A DNA stretch of 64,000 nt from Tetrapyrgos nigripes. Lineage: Eukaryota > Basidiomycota > Agaricomycetes > Agaricales > Campanellaceae. How positions within the stretch are numbered: the stretch's first letter is position 1; each line of letters starts with the position of its first letter. The DNA lies in NCBI GenBank assembly GCA_013368315.1, contig JAACJM010000029.1, positions 580,320-644,319 of the forward strand. Reading direction: 5' to 3'. The position numbers and the translations under genes were made by a program. This document shows positions 20,700 through 32,997 of this stretch, piece after piece. The notes beneath the pieces are model-generated. The model saw only the letters and a list, made by a program, of their open reading frames with translations. It did no database searches and was not told where the DNA came from.

Positions 20700-23600
20700 T
20701 TACTATCTTTCTCCTTTGATTTTACCACTACTGCCTCATCCTCTGTTTTGTGCCTATAAACCTAGGGTTGTAGCTCCCTAGTCCCATCTTGACTTCTTCA
20801 CCTTGGGACTAGGTGAGCATCTCTTGTACTATATTCTTACTCAATATTAACTTTGTCTTGGGACTAGATTCTCATTGTCTTCTGTCTACTGCTGCTCTGT
20901 CCACATCTACTGTTTGAGCCAAGTGTATGCTCTACACCACAAGAACCTTATCACAAGTGTCAAGGTGTGTGCCAGCATCCACAACAGGGATGTCACAATT
21001 GTAATACCACCAGATTATATCGTCAGAATGAGTTCAACAAGGCTTCTTGAGTGCTGAGGATAATACCACCAGATTATATCATGCAAAGAATAGACACCAC
21101 GCCTTATTCCAAATCGACTCAAGACACTTATTATACTGGAGACGATGACACTCCTTGGTCATACTGTAATAATCAACCTTGCCAACAGGTGTAACCAGCA
21201 GAAACTCCCCTCTGAAGTCACTCACCCAGCCTTGTTCAAGGCTGTACCAGATAACCAGGATCACGACATTCAAAGGGGACATCCTGTCATTGACTCTGAA
21301 TCTAAACAAAATCAGGAGACATCTACCCTACAAACACTCAACCGAATCCTTCTCCTTTCCCAAACACACCTTCTGCATTTGCACCTCCATCAGATCCTAA
21401 TCCCAAACCCTCTTCTTTGACTCGTCCCTCAACTGAAGGTCCATCAGTAGCTCTAACCCAGAATCAGAACTGTCCTTATAAATGGTGGCAGTATCAAGAT
21501 TTTCATTCAGTGTATTGTAATAATAATCTTTTGACTTGCATTGTAAATCCTCCAAACTCAATGCACATCAGGTATATTACACTTCAAATCTGTGATTCAG
21601 ATCTTCACATCCTGACACAGTCATCTTTGCCTGTACAGCCCTGGTGCTTAAACTACTCTCCACCAACACTGTCCTGTCCATTCCTCCTTGCTAATGGACC
21701 AGTACTACAAATTTCAACAAGCAAGTAAGTCTACTCACCTCTCCTCATGTACATTTTTTCTCATCATTTTTTGCTATCCAGAGCAGCTTCTCAATGCCAT
21801 TCAAGTGGAACAGAATGGACTGTTCCTCAAACAGTCTATGACACTCATCTCCTTTTGACTCTGTGTATCTCACTTGTCATATCTGCCAACAGAACACTGA
21901 CCTCAAGGTATGACTTTACTCCAATCCTCACTCTTATCATGTTACAAACCCTGAAGATCATGAACAAGATACACTGACATCCTGCCTGCTGATATTTCAA
22001 TTGGTGACATTGTTGAGATACAGTTTACTGCAATGGCCATTTGACAGTGGGATAGTTCATACAAGATGATCATGATTTTGAGGTCCATTGTGTTGTTGGA
22101 TGATCCCATTTCAACTGTTTGCACTACTTCATACCTTTTTGAGCTATACCTATGCTTATATTTATCTAGGCTGCTTCTGTCACCCGAGACTGTGCATTTT
22201 CTGTGAGAAGGACTCACCTATTGCACCACGCAACCTTTTGAACTGTGTGAAATATGAGGACAGCTCTGACAAAGATGTTCATGAGCACCTAAAAGTGTGC
22301 AGTGATATGGCTCAGATGATAATGACAACAGAATAGTGTCTCCCTAGTAGCCTTACAGTAGCCACAGCATAGAATCACAGTACATATTTGTCTTTATCAA
22401 TTTTTGGTTGAAATTACATCATTAATTGACTTTGCCACATGGCAACCTTAAAAATTTTGAGTGACAAAACTTGGCTTAACCAACCTTCATGATAGAATCA
22501 ACAAAGAGTCCAATATGTGGATCGTATTGACTCACAAATCTATCAAAAACCTTTTACACATCACACATCAAAACCTGCTTCACCAACACCACCACTTGAT
22601 GGTTACAATCACGTAGAGATACTATGGACCCTATCTCTGACTGAACCTAGTGAAAGCTTTTGTCATGTATTCAACACAGCTGCACTAGTGCATCCTGGCC
22701 ATCAAGCTTCTTTTCCTGGAATGGAGACACCTTTCTTTTGCAATCAAGCACACTAGAAGCTCAGCTTATATCAAAACAGCTAGATCGGTACATTTGAAGT
22801 TTTTCAACATGGTTGTATTTCAATGTCAGCAAACCTCAAAAATGTGTGGCTCCCATGCTTCTTCTGAAAAATGGATACCCAAATGTAATCTCTGTCCAAA
22901 AAAATTCCTTGTGTCAGTCACCTATGCTCACCATAAACCTCATACAACTTCTACAATTCATGATTCCATCCATGTTGAAAGACAAGAGGGAAACATTTAG
23001 GGTCAGGTCACACCATGAACACTGCATTTCTTGCTTAAAAAAGGCTCTTTTCATTGCATCAATTTTTAGTATCATGACTAATGCCATAATTGTTGACTGT
23101 ACATCCTGATATTAAACTGAACCTGGTTGTATTTCAATCAGCAAGCCTCAAAATGTGGTCTATACAAGTCTATATAGACAATGTGTTCAACTTGTCCACA
23201 ACTTCTGAGCTTATTCTGAAAAATGGAGGCTCAAATGTATCGAGTTTCTGTGTTGTACAACTGGTTACTGTCCTGCGAGTGGTCTCCAAAATTGGATCAT
23301 ATCCTTGATGCTGACCCTTGCTCACCATAAATCTGGTATGGCTTCTGCAATTCAGATATGATCCTTTCCAACCTTATAAGGTCCTCTTCTTTGAACTTGT
23401 AATCATCCCCTCCTTTCTTCTATGCAAACACCACCTGTGACTGCCAAAAAGCCTCATCTCCTCAATTTCTGAATAATTATTTATGTATTCTGAATCAGGA
23501 TGGGTAAACTTGTCTCCTGGAGTAGCATGCTTGAAAGTGGATTCATTTGGTTTTTAATGTGGCTGAAAGACATACCTGAGACAGATGGCAAGTAAGTGCT

Positions 23601-24967
23601 CTGAAATTGTATTAACCTTGTTTTGGTAGCTCACTGACATGTTACAGCTTTGCCAATTCATTTTTCCTATTCATCCAACAAGCAAACTTCATGTATCATG
23701 CTCAACAATACCCAAATACATGCAGCAATCTATGTGCATGATACCAAAGATACTGCCATCACTTTAGTTCCTGTCTATATACAAGCATCATTTCTCAAAG
23801 ACTTTGCCATCACAAAAGGACAAAATCCAAAGAGATATCACAAATTCACAAATTGGACACTATTCTACATGCACAGGATGGAGATAGAGCTATCACTGCC
23901 ATCAATATGCTACTGAGCAAAGGAAGAAATGAGATGGCAGCTGAAATTGCTGTTGATGTCCTTTCATTTTCTACTCAATTTGAGAGCTTCTAATTCGTTA
24001 TCTGATGTGTTCATTTTTTCTCTTAAAGATCTATCTCTAATCAGACCTGCAACTGCTAGCTCATTAACTTCATCTGTCCTGACAAACACGTACTCATTAC
24101 CATTTGATTTCCAAGGTGTGTGAAGATGCCTTCTACACAATGGCTTTTTACTAATTTTGAGCTATACAGTTGCTATCTATGACACTACTTCCCAGAACAT
24201 CACTAGCATTTTCAATGTCCAACATCTTCAATCTATTGATTCAATTTTACCTCAATGGAATGGTGACATTCCTTATAGTTCATAAAGGTTTAGGTCCTGC
24301 ACTTAAAGTGAATTTCAATATCTGTTTTGTTGTTGTCCTTGGTGTTCTACAACAATAGAGGCAATGTTGACATCCTCAAATTTGTTATCACGATGACATT
24401 CAACTGCTGCTATTAGTTATGCTCGACTATAACTGACCTGCCATTTTACATAGCTACATAGCCAGATTGTAGCTTTTGTACATATCACTGTCCAACAGCA
24501 ACAAGTTTTCATCTCTGAATCTATTGAATAGTTGAGAAGCTTTTGGACATAACCAGGACCATAGACATTGAAGGTCCTGTTGTTGCTAAGATGTGCCTTT
24601 GCATAGTCCACAAGAAGCTGTTTCATAGTGGAGAGGTGGAATTTGAGGTATTGCATTAACTTCATTACAGCACAGAAAGACAAACATCTGGATAAGCTTA
24701 CTATAGCCAACATAGTGTAACTTACTAGCATCATGTGCACACATTTGGTGAAGAGTGAATAACAGGGGTTGCTTGAATAACAGCTTCAGGACTGGCAAGT
24801 AGTCTGCTGTCTGAAGCTTTGAATCAGCAGAAGAACTTTAAATTAACCTGAATATGGGCAATAGAGAGTAGCAACTGATCACTTTGAGAAGGGCTTGTGA
24901 AAACAAACCTCTCTGGCAAGATTAGCCCCTGATTTGTCACATTATCAGCTACCTCAAAGTCATCAAG
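20700..24967. other. Weakly coding region, no intact gene
   Basis: Over 4 kb with many short ORFs and no long frame. Traces that look like decayed protein are SPFPNTPSAFAPPSDPNPKP then SSLTRPSTEG (about 21345-21440), KWWQYQDFHSVYCNNN (about 21482-21530) and the DIVEIQFTAMAI block annotated separately. Possible intron signals occur (GTAAGTCTACTCACC at 21725). From 22.5 to 24.9 kb I recognise nothing on either strand. It may be an old retroelement or cargo region. Confidence 0.35.
21940..22125 (+). pseudogene. Fragment resembling an unnamed Agaricomycete repetitive protein
   Basis: Translation gives PADISIGDIVEIQFTAMAI, a stop, then SSYKMIMILRSIVLLDDPIS. A (G)DIVE(I/V)Q..+..(M/L)RS(I/V)xLLD pattern is one I associate with unnamed, multi-copy Agaricomycete ORFs. 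This is memory of a pattern, not a search result. The stop after AMAI and loss of frame upstream make it a relic. Confidence 0.3.
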
Positions 24968-26183
24968 CCTCTGCTGCTCATCACTCAAGGAGGATTAGCC
25001 ACAAGGTGGGCCGAAGCCCAAATACATTCTGTGGATCGAGTAGCACTAATACAGATGTACTGACTATGTGTTTAACTTAAGTACATAAGAACAGTGGGAG
25101 AGGAGGGTGGGTGACAAAAAATGTGTCCTACTGGCTGGATCTACAAGAGAGATCCAAAGGGGAGTGTTAGTAAAGCTGTAGAGCGATGTAACTGCGTTGA
25201 TAATGCACTGGGAGCGAGATATCCAACCCACAAACACACTAGGACAGAGTAGTGAAGTGTCTGGCTGATATCTGTACGCTCTAGGAGTGTTAGCAGCACT
25301 TAAACAGACTGTAGAAGCGAAGCTTACCAGCTACAGTGTACACAGAGTGAGCTACAAGGGAGCTGTGCACTGTACTGTGACTGCAGACTGAAGTGGCAGT
25401 GGTTAGAACAGTCTAAACCACCAAAAAGCGCACTAGATGTCCTCACCAAACTTGCTTTCTTGTGGGGAAGAGGTAGGAGATGAGGGGAGAAAGCAAGGAG
25501 CAATCAGATCATCACCTCTGCCCACACATGTGGCACCTGCTGATGGATTTATCAGATCTGATGACTGGGTGAGATCTAGCCTGGACCAGGGCAGACTGGA
25601 TCACAGGAAGCGCAGGAAGCGGAGAGAATGCACCGGATGCGGTCTGGACACTTGGATATAAAAGGTATGTGAAAGGGAAAGCAGAATGGAGTAAAGTCAT
25701 GAAAGGAGATAACTGATCAAAAGAGATCTGTAACTTAAAGTGAACATTGCGAAGACAGATATTAACCGATTTGGCCAAAAATGAAACGGGAGATAGATAA
25801 TAACGTACGAAAGGCTTTGTAGAAGTAGCAGGTCAAACGGGTAAGTATAGCGATCACAATGCACAAGTGTACACTAAAAGTCTCAACTCAAAGAGTTAGA
25901 ACTTTTAAGAAAACATGTATGTAGATACACCATATGGAGGTGTATGGACCCCCAGCACTGTTGAAGGCTTGGGGGCAATGTAAACAATGTTATTTGAACA
26001 GGAGAAGCGTATGGTACAAGTAGGAAATGAACAGTGAAGAAATCAAAGATGAAGTGCAATTTGGCAAAAGGAGAACATTAGCAATAACTTGGAGATGTGG
26101 TCTCCAAGTCGTTGCTAGTTATCTGGTTGTGAGCAGAGGCCTTCAAAAATGCTCCCTACCCTTGGAATCCGCATTCATGTCGA
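24968..26183 (-). mobile_element. R1 repeat, full-length inverted copy (R1-B)
   Basis: 1216 bp, reading leftwards from TCGACATGAATGCGG (ending 26183) to GATGAGCAGCAGAGG (at 24968). It has the same borders and very high similarity to R1-A, including the AGCAATAACTTGGAGA hairpin and the 25512-25778 frame. The flanks (CATCAAG on the left, GTACAATTT on the right) differ from those of R1-A and R1-C, which confirms the unit ends. No target duplication is evident. Confidence 0.75.
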
Positions 26184-27340
26184 GTACAATTTAAAGAAAT
26201 TGCTAGTTTTCTCAGAAATCTTGGTCCAGATCAATTTTGAATCTTTCCTAATATCCAGCCACCATTTATTGCTGTTTCACGCTGTTTTGAAGCTAAACGA
26301 AGGGTATCTGTTCTATTGCAGCTTTGAAGAAAAACTTTATGATCTGTTAGAATATTCATTAAGCCATCACAACAGTTTCAAGAACATATCCAGCAATATC
26401 AAAAATAAAAAATATTGTATGTGCTGGTCAAAGCCCTTTCCAGCAAAGTGTCTATGAGTTTACTGGAATCCAAGTGCAAGAGATTGGTTGCCTAGTCATT
26501 GGGTAGAGTAACCTTTCATTGACAGCTGTCTTTTGAAGGTTTTGTGGCAGGTCAGTGCATTGCAGCATTTTGATAGGAAATGGCTTGCTGGGAGATTGAA
26601 TCCACTGCAACAGTATAGTGTCACTTGTAAGCAATCCAGGGAATGCTTCTTCTGTGGAGAGAACTAGTAGGCATATAAAGGCCAAGAATATAAATAAGGA
26701 GCTGATGAAGTATCAATATATGAACATTGGTGGACAGACTCCACGACCCAGATTTGAATACTGGCAGAATATTTCTGGCCTGGAGTCACAGGGGCTATAG
26801 GTATATGGCAGGGCAACTATCCAATGCTTTGCCCTGCTTAATGTGCGGCATACCTTTCTCAGCAAACATTAGCATGCCACACAGATTGAGCCCAGTAATA
26901 TTGCACCTACAACTGAGATCCACACCAGATGTGATTGACTGACTGCCGTACTGGGCTCACTGGTGAAAGGGCACCTGTGTCTGTCTCTAGCATGGTGCTC
27001 TTTGGTGATACCTTATGTATGTAGTGAGGTCTGCTACAAGCCCATTGAGAGAGCTCATGATTTCACCACTATAGAAACATACTGACAATGCTCATTTCTT
27101 GCTGTGTATTCAGAATTGTCCGCAGGACTATATGATTGGCTCTCTAAGAGGATGGGTGTGTGCATATGTATACTGGGCTCAGAGGCAGCTGCTGGCTCCT
27201 TTGTCTATGTGGGTTCGGATGACTATCAGGCATTGATTCAGGCTTGTCCTTTGGCTCGTTATCATTATATTCTGAACTATATAGCAGTATAGCAGTGGGA
27301 CAGAAGTTCTTCAGAACTATGTGCTTTAGCAAAAGTATTG
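26184..27340. other. No gene recognised
   Basis: Short ORFs only (for example 26149-26457, which begins inside R1-B, and 27104-27292). No motif, repeat or RNA gene could be supported. It lies between the R1-B start and the 3' end of the minus-strand gene at 27.3 kb. Confidence 0.3.
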
Positions 27341-27720
27341 GAGTACTTACATACTAGGAGAAACTTGCTGTGAGCCTGGAGCTGGATGTTTTGAGGCAGG
27401 TGGAAGGGTTGTAGGGGGCAGAGGACTTGTAGGGGGTGGAGGGGTCATAGGGGGTGGAGGAGTCATAGGGGGTGGAAGGGTTGTAGATGTGGGCAGACCA
27501 GGTGTTGAGGAACATTCAGCAATAGATGCACTGGGGAAGAAGTTCTTCAGAAAATACACTTTAGCAAAAGTCTCAGAGAACTTACATGGGAGAAACTTGG
27601 ACCCTGTCCAGAGCTGGAGGCTTTGAGGCAGGTGGAGGGGTTGTAGAGGCAGGCAGACCAGATGTTCTGGGAGGTTCAAGAGGGGCTGTTGATGTAGGTG
27701 GAGAAGAGTGTCCAGAAGGT
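27341..27720 (-). repeat. Tandem duplication of an exon-intron unit
   Basis: Two copies offset by 235 bp: the exon ends CCACCTGCCTCAAA..CAGCTC..AAGTTTCTCC are followed by introns that share the donor GTAAGT, the motif ACTTTTGCTAAAG and TTCTGAAGAACTTCT before the acceptor. Donors are at 27350 and 27585 (minus strand). Within the left copy a short GGGGGTGGAGGGGTCATA-type repeat (about 27395-27480) encodes Pro-rich peptide on the minus strand. Confidence 0.75.
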
Positions 27721-30520
27721 GTTGACATAGGAGGAGCCTCAATATTCCTGGTGGACCTGGATGACAATGAGTCCCTGTCAGCTTTGGCTTTGGCTTTGGA
27801 TGAGGATGAGAAGCAGGACCTGGCTGACTGGCATTGGAGACAGTGCTGTGGGTTGTACTCAGGAGAGAGGATGTATCTTCTATACCTAGACATCTATGTG
27901 CAGAATATTAATGACATACTTTTGCAAAAGCAGAGGACCACTTACAGGCCCTACCAATTTTCTCATTCAGCATCTCTGGATTGAAAACAACAAAGTCACC
28001 AACATGGACCATTGCCTTATAAAGAGCTTCCATTTCAAACTTCTCCTTTTTCACCAGCTTCGCATTGAACTCCTGTGTTTCAGACGACTGCTTTTGCAAA
28101 AGAGAATCCAACATAAAGTTCCAATGGCATTCCCATGACTCAGGACCTGTCAATGCATGGGGCCAGGTACCTCTTGAGTAACACGCCTGGGCAACCTGAT
28201 CTCTCCTCTCCTTCTGGTAGAGTGTCTGGCAAGTGACTAACAAGAATTCAAAGACTTTTCAGTGCTGCAGTCTCCCTGTTGGAGATGGGAAGAGTGGGAG
28301 AAGAAGAGTCTTGACCGGGACTGGAGTCAGTGGGAGCCATATCAACTACATCTTTTTGAGACCTCACTACAGATGTCCTGTTTGATTTCCATACAGATGC
28401 ACTCAATTCAACATTCTTCTTGGGCTTCATGGTGGACTCCTTCTTTGACAAAGGTAAGGACGACTTCAAAAGAATTGACAGCATCACTAACACCAACTTT
28501 TTTATCGATTTGTTGAAGCCTTGCTTTGTTGTTCTCCTGGATGAACTGGTGTTTGTCGAAAGACTTAAGTTCCTCAAGCCTGAGACGACGGTCCCTGACA
28601 GACATGGCATCTAGCTCATTCTGCAAAGCCTCCTCAATGACTTGACCCCTCTTCAGTCTAGGAGTGGAAGGAGGAGTTGGCACCCTCTCTGGTTCCTCCA
28701 ACTCATCCTCCTCCTCTTCTGTCTCCATCTCAGACCATTGTTCTTCATCAGAGTCCTCTGCACTGTCCTCAGCCTCAGATTCCTTTAACACCTTCTTTCC
28801 TCTTTTTCCCTTCTTCTCCTTTGGTGCTGGCTTTGGGTTTGCCTTCCCTTTCTCCTTCCCCTTCCCACTCCCAGTCTCCTGCTTCTGCTTCTTGCTGTTG
28901 CTCTTACCCCTCCTCTTGTCTTTCTCCTTGCCCTTACTTTCGTCTGAAGACAATTCATGAGTCATCTCAACCTCTAAGTCCATCAAATCTGAGCTACACT
29001 TTGCCTTCTTCTCCAGCTGTGTATGATCAGGTGGGCTCTCATTTAAACCTGTAAAAGCAGATTTCTTAGCATGATATGAACACATACCCTTCTCCATCTG
29101 GAAGCAGGAACAAGCATATTCAGCAAATGGTTTCACATGAAGGTGCTTGAAGCCAATGGAATCCCAATCATGGAAAGTGAGTGGATTGGGTCCTGGCATG
29201 TGGCCAACTTGGACACTTTGAAAAATATCAGACTTTTGTAAAAGTTATGGACATTGATGACTTCTCACCTGGCTGTGAATATTTTGTTCTTGTCTTTGCC
29301 CTGTAAGTCCTCTCTGATGGCAATAAGGCTGATCTTGATTCTGGTGGCCTTGCCAAAGTTTTGAAGAACCTTGTTGAGTGCTGTCTGAGTCAAAGTAAGC
29401 TATTAATTGAAGTTTAGTAAAAGTGATGAACACACACCTGTCTACCAAGCTGGAGTCTGAGGTGTCGTATTTGTCCATCCCCTTCAGTCAGTTGTAATCA
29501 TTCATATCCCACTTGTACTTCTCTTCCTTTTCCTTTTGTATCTTCTCTACAGTTTCTGAATCCTCTTTGGCAAATAGTTCCTTAGCAATGAGGACATGTT
29601 CCTGTAACTTAAACAACTGCCTTCCTCAGGTGCATCAAATTGTTTGTTATAGGCCTTGTCAACTTTGTGCTTGTAATCTGGATGTTTCTGGTAGAACTTG
29701 TAATCTGTCATTCTGACGGGGGTGCAACCAATAGCAGCATGGTGCAAGGAGCTGAGCAACATGTCACTTTCTTAGTGAATATCGCTTTTGCAAAAGTGAA
29801 GGATATGGGGTATTACCTCATTTGTAGCAGCCCTCACCAGCAAAATGTTCTCTGCATCAGTTCTCTCAATGGCCTTCTTCTTCTTGCACTTCTGCGTCAT
29901 CACTGGTTCTGACTCTTTCTTCTTTTGACCTGACTTCTGTCCTTCATTGGTTCTGGCAACCTTGGCATTGTCATTCACAGAAGAGGTGGGCTCAGACAGC
30001 TTTCTGTCAGTTTTATCAGATGAGGAGGGATCGGATGTGTTGGGGTTGATTGATGGGGATGGATCAGACCCTTTGGACATGCTAGATGCAGCACAGATGG
30101 ACCAGAGGCAGAAGATGATAAACCAGATGCAGCTTGGCCAGACACATTAGGTTCAGACATGTCAATGTTTGCACCAGATGCATTCACTGTCCTGGATGCG
30201 TCACTGGTGACAGACACATCTGCCTTCAGTGGAGTTGTGTTTGTCTTTCTGGACAGATGCATCAGGCAGATTAGCAGTGGGAGCAGATTGGGGTCTGTCT
30301 TCTTTGTTGTCATCATCTTTGTTGTCGCTGTCATCCCCAGTGTCCATGGCACCCTTCTTAACCCATTGGTCAATATTGTGTTTGACTTTGATCTTCTCAA
30401 CTTCTTTTACCTCATCTGCCATCAGGTTGTGTGGAAGTTGAATTCATATTCTCTGAAAAACTCAGTTTCTGAAGTTGTCCTGATAGGTAGGGAAGAAGCT
30501 CTCAAGCAGCTCTAGAGGTG
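27347..30520 (-). CDS. Hypothetical multi-exon charged protein, divergent from the KDZ transposase
   Basis: Exons read leftwards with several 50-65-bp introns (for example GTAATACC..CTCAG near 29770-29830, GTGAGAAG..CAAAG near 29217-29270, GTAAGTGG..CATAG near 27890-27945). Pieces in order: an Asp/Asn/Lys-rich N-terminus (30201-30422) with EVEKIKVKHNIDQWVKKGAM; KKKAIERTDAENILLVRAAT (about 29830-29890); YKFYQKHPDYKHKVDKAYNK with an acidic helix (29547-29710); a 263-codon ORF (28408-29199) with FHDWDSIGFKHLHVKPFAEY and a long Lys/Glu/Ser tract; then WPHALTGPESWECHWNFML (about 28110-28165) and a Pro-rich C-terminus. It looks like a nuclear, DNA- or RNA-associated TE-linked ORF of Agaricomycetes, but I cannot assign a domain. 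In-frame joins were not fully verified; it could be a pseudogene. Confidence 0.45.
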
Positions 30521-30969
30521 GACTGAGGAAATAACCCTTATTACCATGTTTTTTTCTGTATTTCGCTTCTTTCTGGAAGTCTTAGGCTTCTTAGTGTGCC
30601 ATGGTCACTTGAGTCTGGGTCTGCTGTCAGAGAGATGGACATTGGGAGTAAAATACATTTATAGCACTATATGAACTTACTCAGCAATGAAAAAGATTAA
30701 GAATAGAGAAGGAAACAGCATCTGATTTCAATGTGATCTTTTTCGAAAGTCGAGGTAATGGAGGAGGTGAGTGGCTCAGATGCCCCTGTTTGAAAGCTAA
30801 TCATGTGACCCTGATTATTTGTCTTTGACTCTTCTCTTGTTCAAAAACTTTGTCAAAACCACATTTTTTTCTTATTTTGCACAGCTATTATTTTCTCTAT
30901 TGACAGCACTAGGTAAGTCCTATACTATTCCTTCACCACAATACATTCCTTTCTTTTAGAGTCTCTCCA

Positions 30970-31735
30970 AAATGGCTTGCAGCTCTGCTTTGTTATCAGT
31001 CCTGAACACTTTGCTGTGAGCACAGGTTGTGATGGGGAGAGTTTTCTTTTATTACTGTTTGTCATTAATGATCCAAAGAGTTCAACTACTGATATGTTGT
31101 TCTATTTTTTTTTAGGTAACCTCTATCCATGTCTTTTGCTAAAGTCTTATATTTACTATTGTGTACAGACCTGTTCTGGCAACATCTTTGCAGTGTGGAG
31201 CAGTGATGTGATCACTGCCTCCACGTCCCTCAATCTCTTTACGACTGTCCAAACACTCATACCACCAAAGCCTGCCACTCTCAGCCGTTTGATTCTGCAG
31301 ACACAACTCCTATCCAAACTCCTGAGCAGTCTAATACACTGCTCTCTCTCTATTCCGACACATCCTATGCGCTTCAGCAAGCAGAAAAGAAAGACCAGAT
31401 GAAGCAGGAAGAAAACCCATGGTTCTATCAAATCAACACCTGATGCTGTGGTACCCCAAACTCAACACCTGAAAGCCTTAACCATTCAGAGCCACTCTTT
31501 CCAGGGAGGGAGGCTTATGAGCACGCTCTGGAATACCATCCAAGGTTGTCTGTTTCTCAAAGATAGCTTTAAAGAGACTCAAGCTGATGTTGTTTGTGAT
31601 GTCTCAAAGCAGAGGTCTGGCTATTTGGGTTGTACTTCCAAGAAGATCAGTAACAAGGACCTTATACAAATTGGGTGAAGAAGATGGTTGAGCAGAATGA
31701 GGTATGAAACTCTCTTATTTGTATTTTCAATAAAG
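30970..31735 (+). CDS. Upstream exons of the KDZ-associated gene, unrecognised
   Basis: Open pieces with a plausible intron GTAACCTC..TGTACAG (about 31116-31168) and another at 31700-31754 ending TCTTCGCAG directly before the KDZ block. Short frames such as GREAYEHALEYHPRLSVSQR (about 31505-31565) look protein-like. KDZ transposases carry a long N-terminal part, often with a cysteine cluster (CxC), but no such cluster is visible here, so the N-terminus is either lost or unrecognisable. Confidence 0.3.
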
Positions 31736-31754
31736 TCTGAATTCTTCTTCGCAG

Positions 31755-32410
31755 ATGTCCACCCTCGATCATGCTAATACAAAATTCAATCAAGGCTACT
31801 ATGAATCTGGAAAAGCTGCTGGTCTGTGTGCCTGCCAATGGGCCAAAAACCTTTTAGAAAGGTTGAAGAAGCTCCCTCCTTTGGTTCAATGGAACATAAT
31901 TGTTCATTTGGTTGTCTTTGTCATCCCTAAGCTGCATATTGTTGGTCATCTCCTCAAGTGTCAGGAGAAGTTCTCACTAAACTACACATGTGGAGCAGGG
32001 CAGACAGATGCTGAGGGAATAGAACACATTTGGGCTGGTTTGGATGGAGTTGCCACAAGCCTTAAAGAGATGGGTCTGGGGTCTCACCATGACACTCTTG
32101 AGGATCATATTAGCCATTGGAATTGGGGAAAGGTAGTGAGACTTAATAAGTTGTCTTCACTTTATTTGAGTAATGTTCAGTATTTAACTATTCTCTCTAG
32201 AGTCACTTTTGAAAAAGCAGCTGCTCAATGCTGTAGCAGAATTTCAAAAGCAAGTAGCCTCTTTGGAAGATTTCAATGCAAGACAGCAAGAACATGCTCC
32301 TGTTTGGAAGAAAATAGTTGATGATTACAAAAAGAAGCTCACAGATGAAAATCTGTATGCTTTGCCTTATTGGATACTACTTTTTCAAAAGTTGCCTCAT
32401 GACCAAGGCA
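31755..32410 (+). pseudogene. KDZ (Kyakuja-Dileera-Zisupton) transposase, C-terminal part
   Basis: 188 open codons: KAAGLCACQWAKNLLERLKK, FVIPKLHIVGHLLKCQEKF, SLNYTCGAGQTDAEGIEHIW, ATSLKEMGLGSHHDTLEDHI and SHWNWGKVVRL. The order Cys-Gln-Trp / PK(F/L)H..H..C / NY..G.G(R/Q)TD(G/A)EG.E..W / MG.G.(R/H)HD.L(D/E)D / W(R/G)K is that of the KDZ transposase family abundant in mushroom genomes. The expected acidic TDGEG is TDAEG here, with Asp and Glu kept. A frame shift at about 32209 leads into LLNAVAEFQKQVASLEDFNA, the trailing helical region, to 32410. Target duplications (8 bp in the family) and TIRs were not found. It is probably a broken copy. Confidence 0.75.
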
Positions 32411-32990
32411 ACTTTTGAACTCCACCACTTTATCAAAAGCATACTACCTCTTATATGGCTTGTTTCCTTCTACAGGCAAGACTCTCCAGAGTATTTCAGC
32501 TTTTGTTCTAATTGTTGTCAGTCGATGCCTCAGCGAGTGATGCCATGTTGGTTGGCCTATTGTCAAATTTGTCTCTGATTTTCCTTTCTACTGTTTTTTA
32601 GGAACGGTGTTCACCATGCAGATGCTGCAGATGCTGATTGATTTATTTCTGAGGTGATTGGTTCGTCTCAGACTCCTCTTCCTGCCCCTTGTCCTTTTTC
32701 TCGTAACTCCCATCATACTAACGTGAATTCACAAAATTATGCATGCCCCATGAACGAGTCCTATGGTAATTGTAGGTTCTAGTAATACCAGTATCAATTT
32801 GTTGAATACCTGTACCCCAGCATTGTCTATGACTCGTTATGACGATTGATGTGCTTGTACAGTGTTTCTTCCTCTACCGGTTGTATGTTGTATGTTTCGA
32901 TGAGATTTATGTTGTTTTATTATCACTTTCCTTTGGTAAGACTTTTTTGTTGAGTGGTCAATGTAGTATGTTAGAATTTGTTCTTATGGA
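32411..32990. other. Between the KDZ remnant and the chromodomain gypsy
   Basis: No gene seen. An 11-bp inverted repeat CAAAAGTTGCC..GGCAACTTTTG at about 32386-32418 spans the end of the KDZ ORF and could form a small hairpin. The 3' LTR of the gypsy element to the right should lie here, but I could not match it to any sequence at the other end of that element. Confidence 0.35.
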
Positions 32991-32997
32991 CCCTTCC

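Noticed and set aside
28664..28960. Plus-strand Ser/Phe-rich ORF opposite the Lys/Glu-rich exon
   Set aside because: A shadow of the acidic/basic low-complexity coding sequence on the minus strand.
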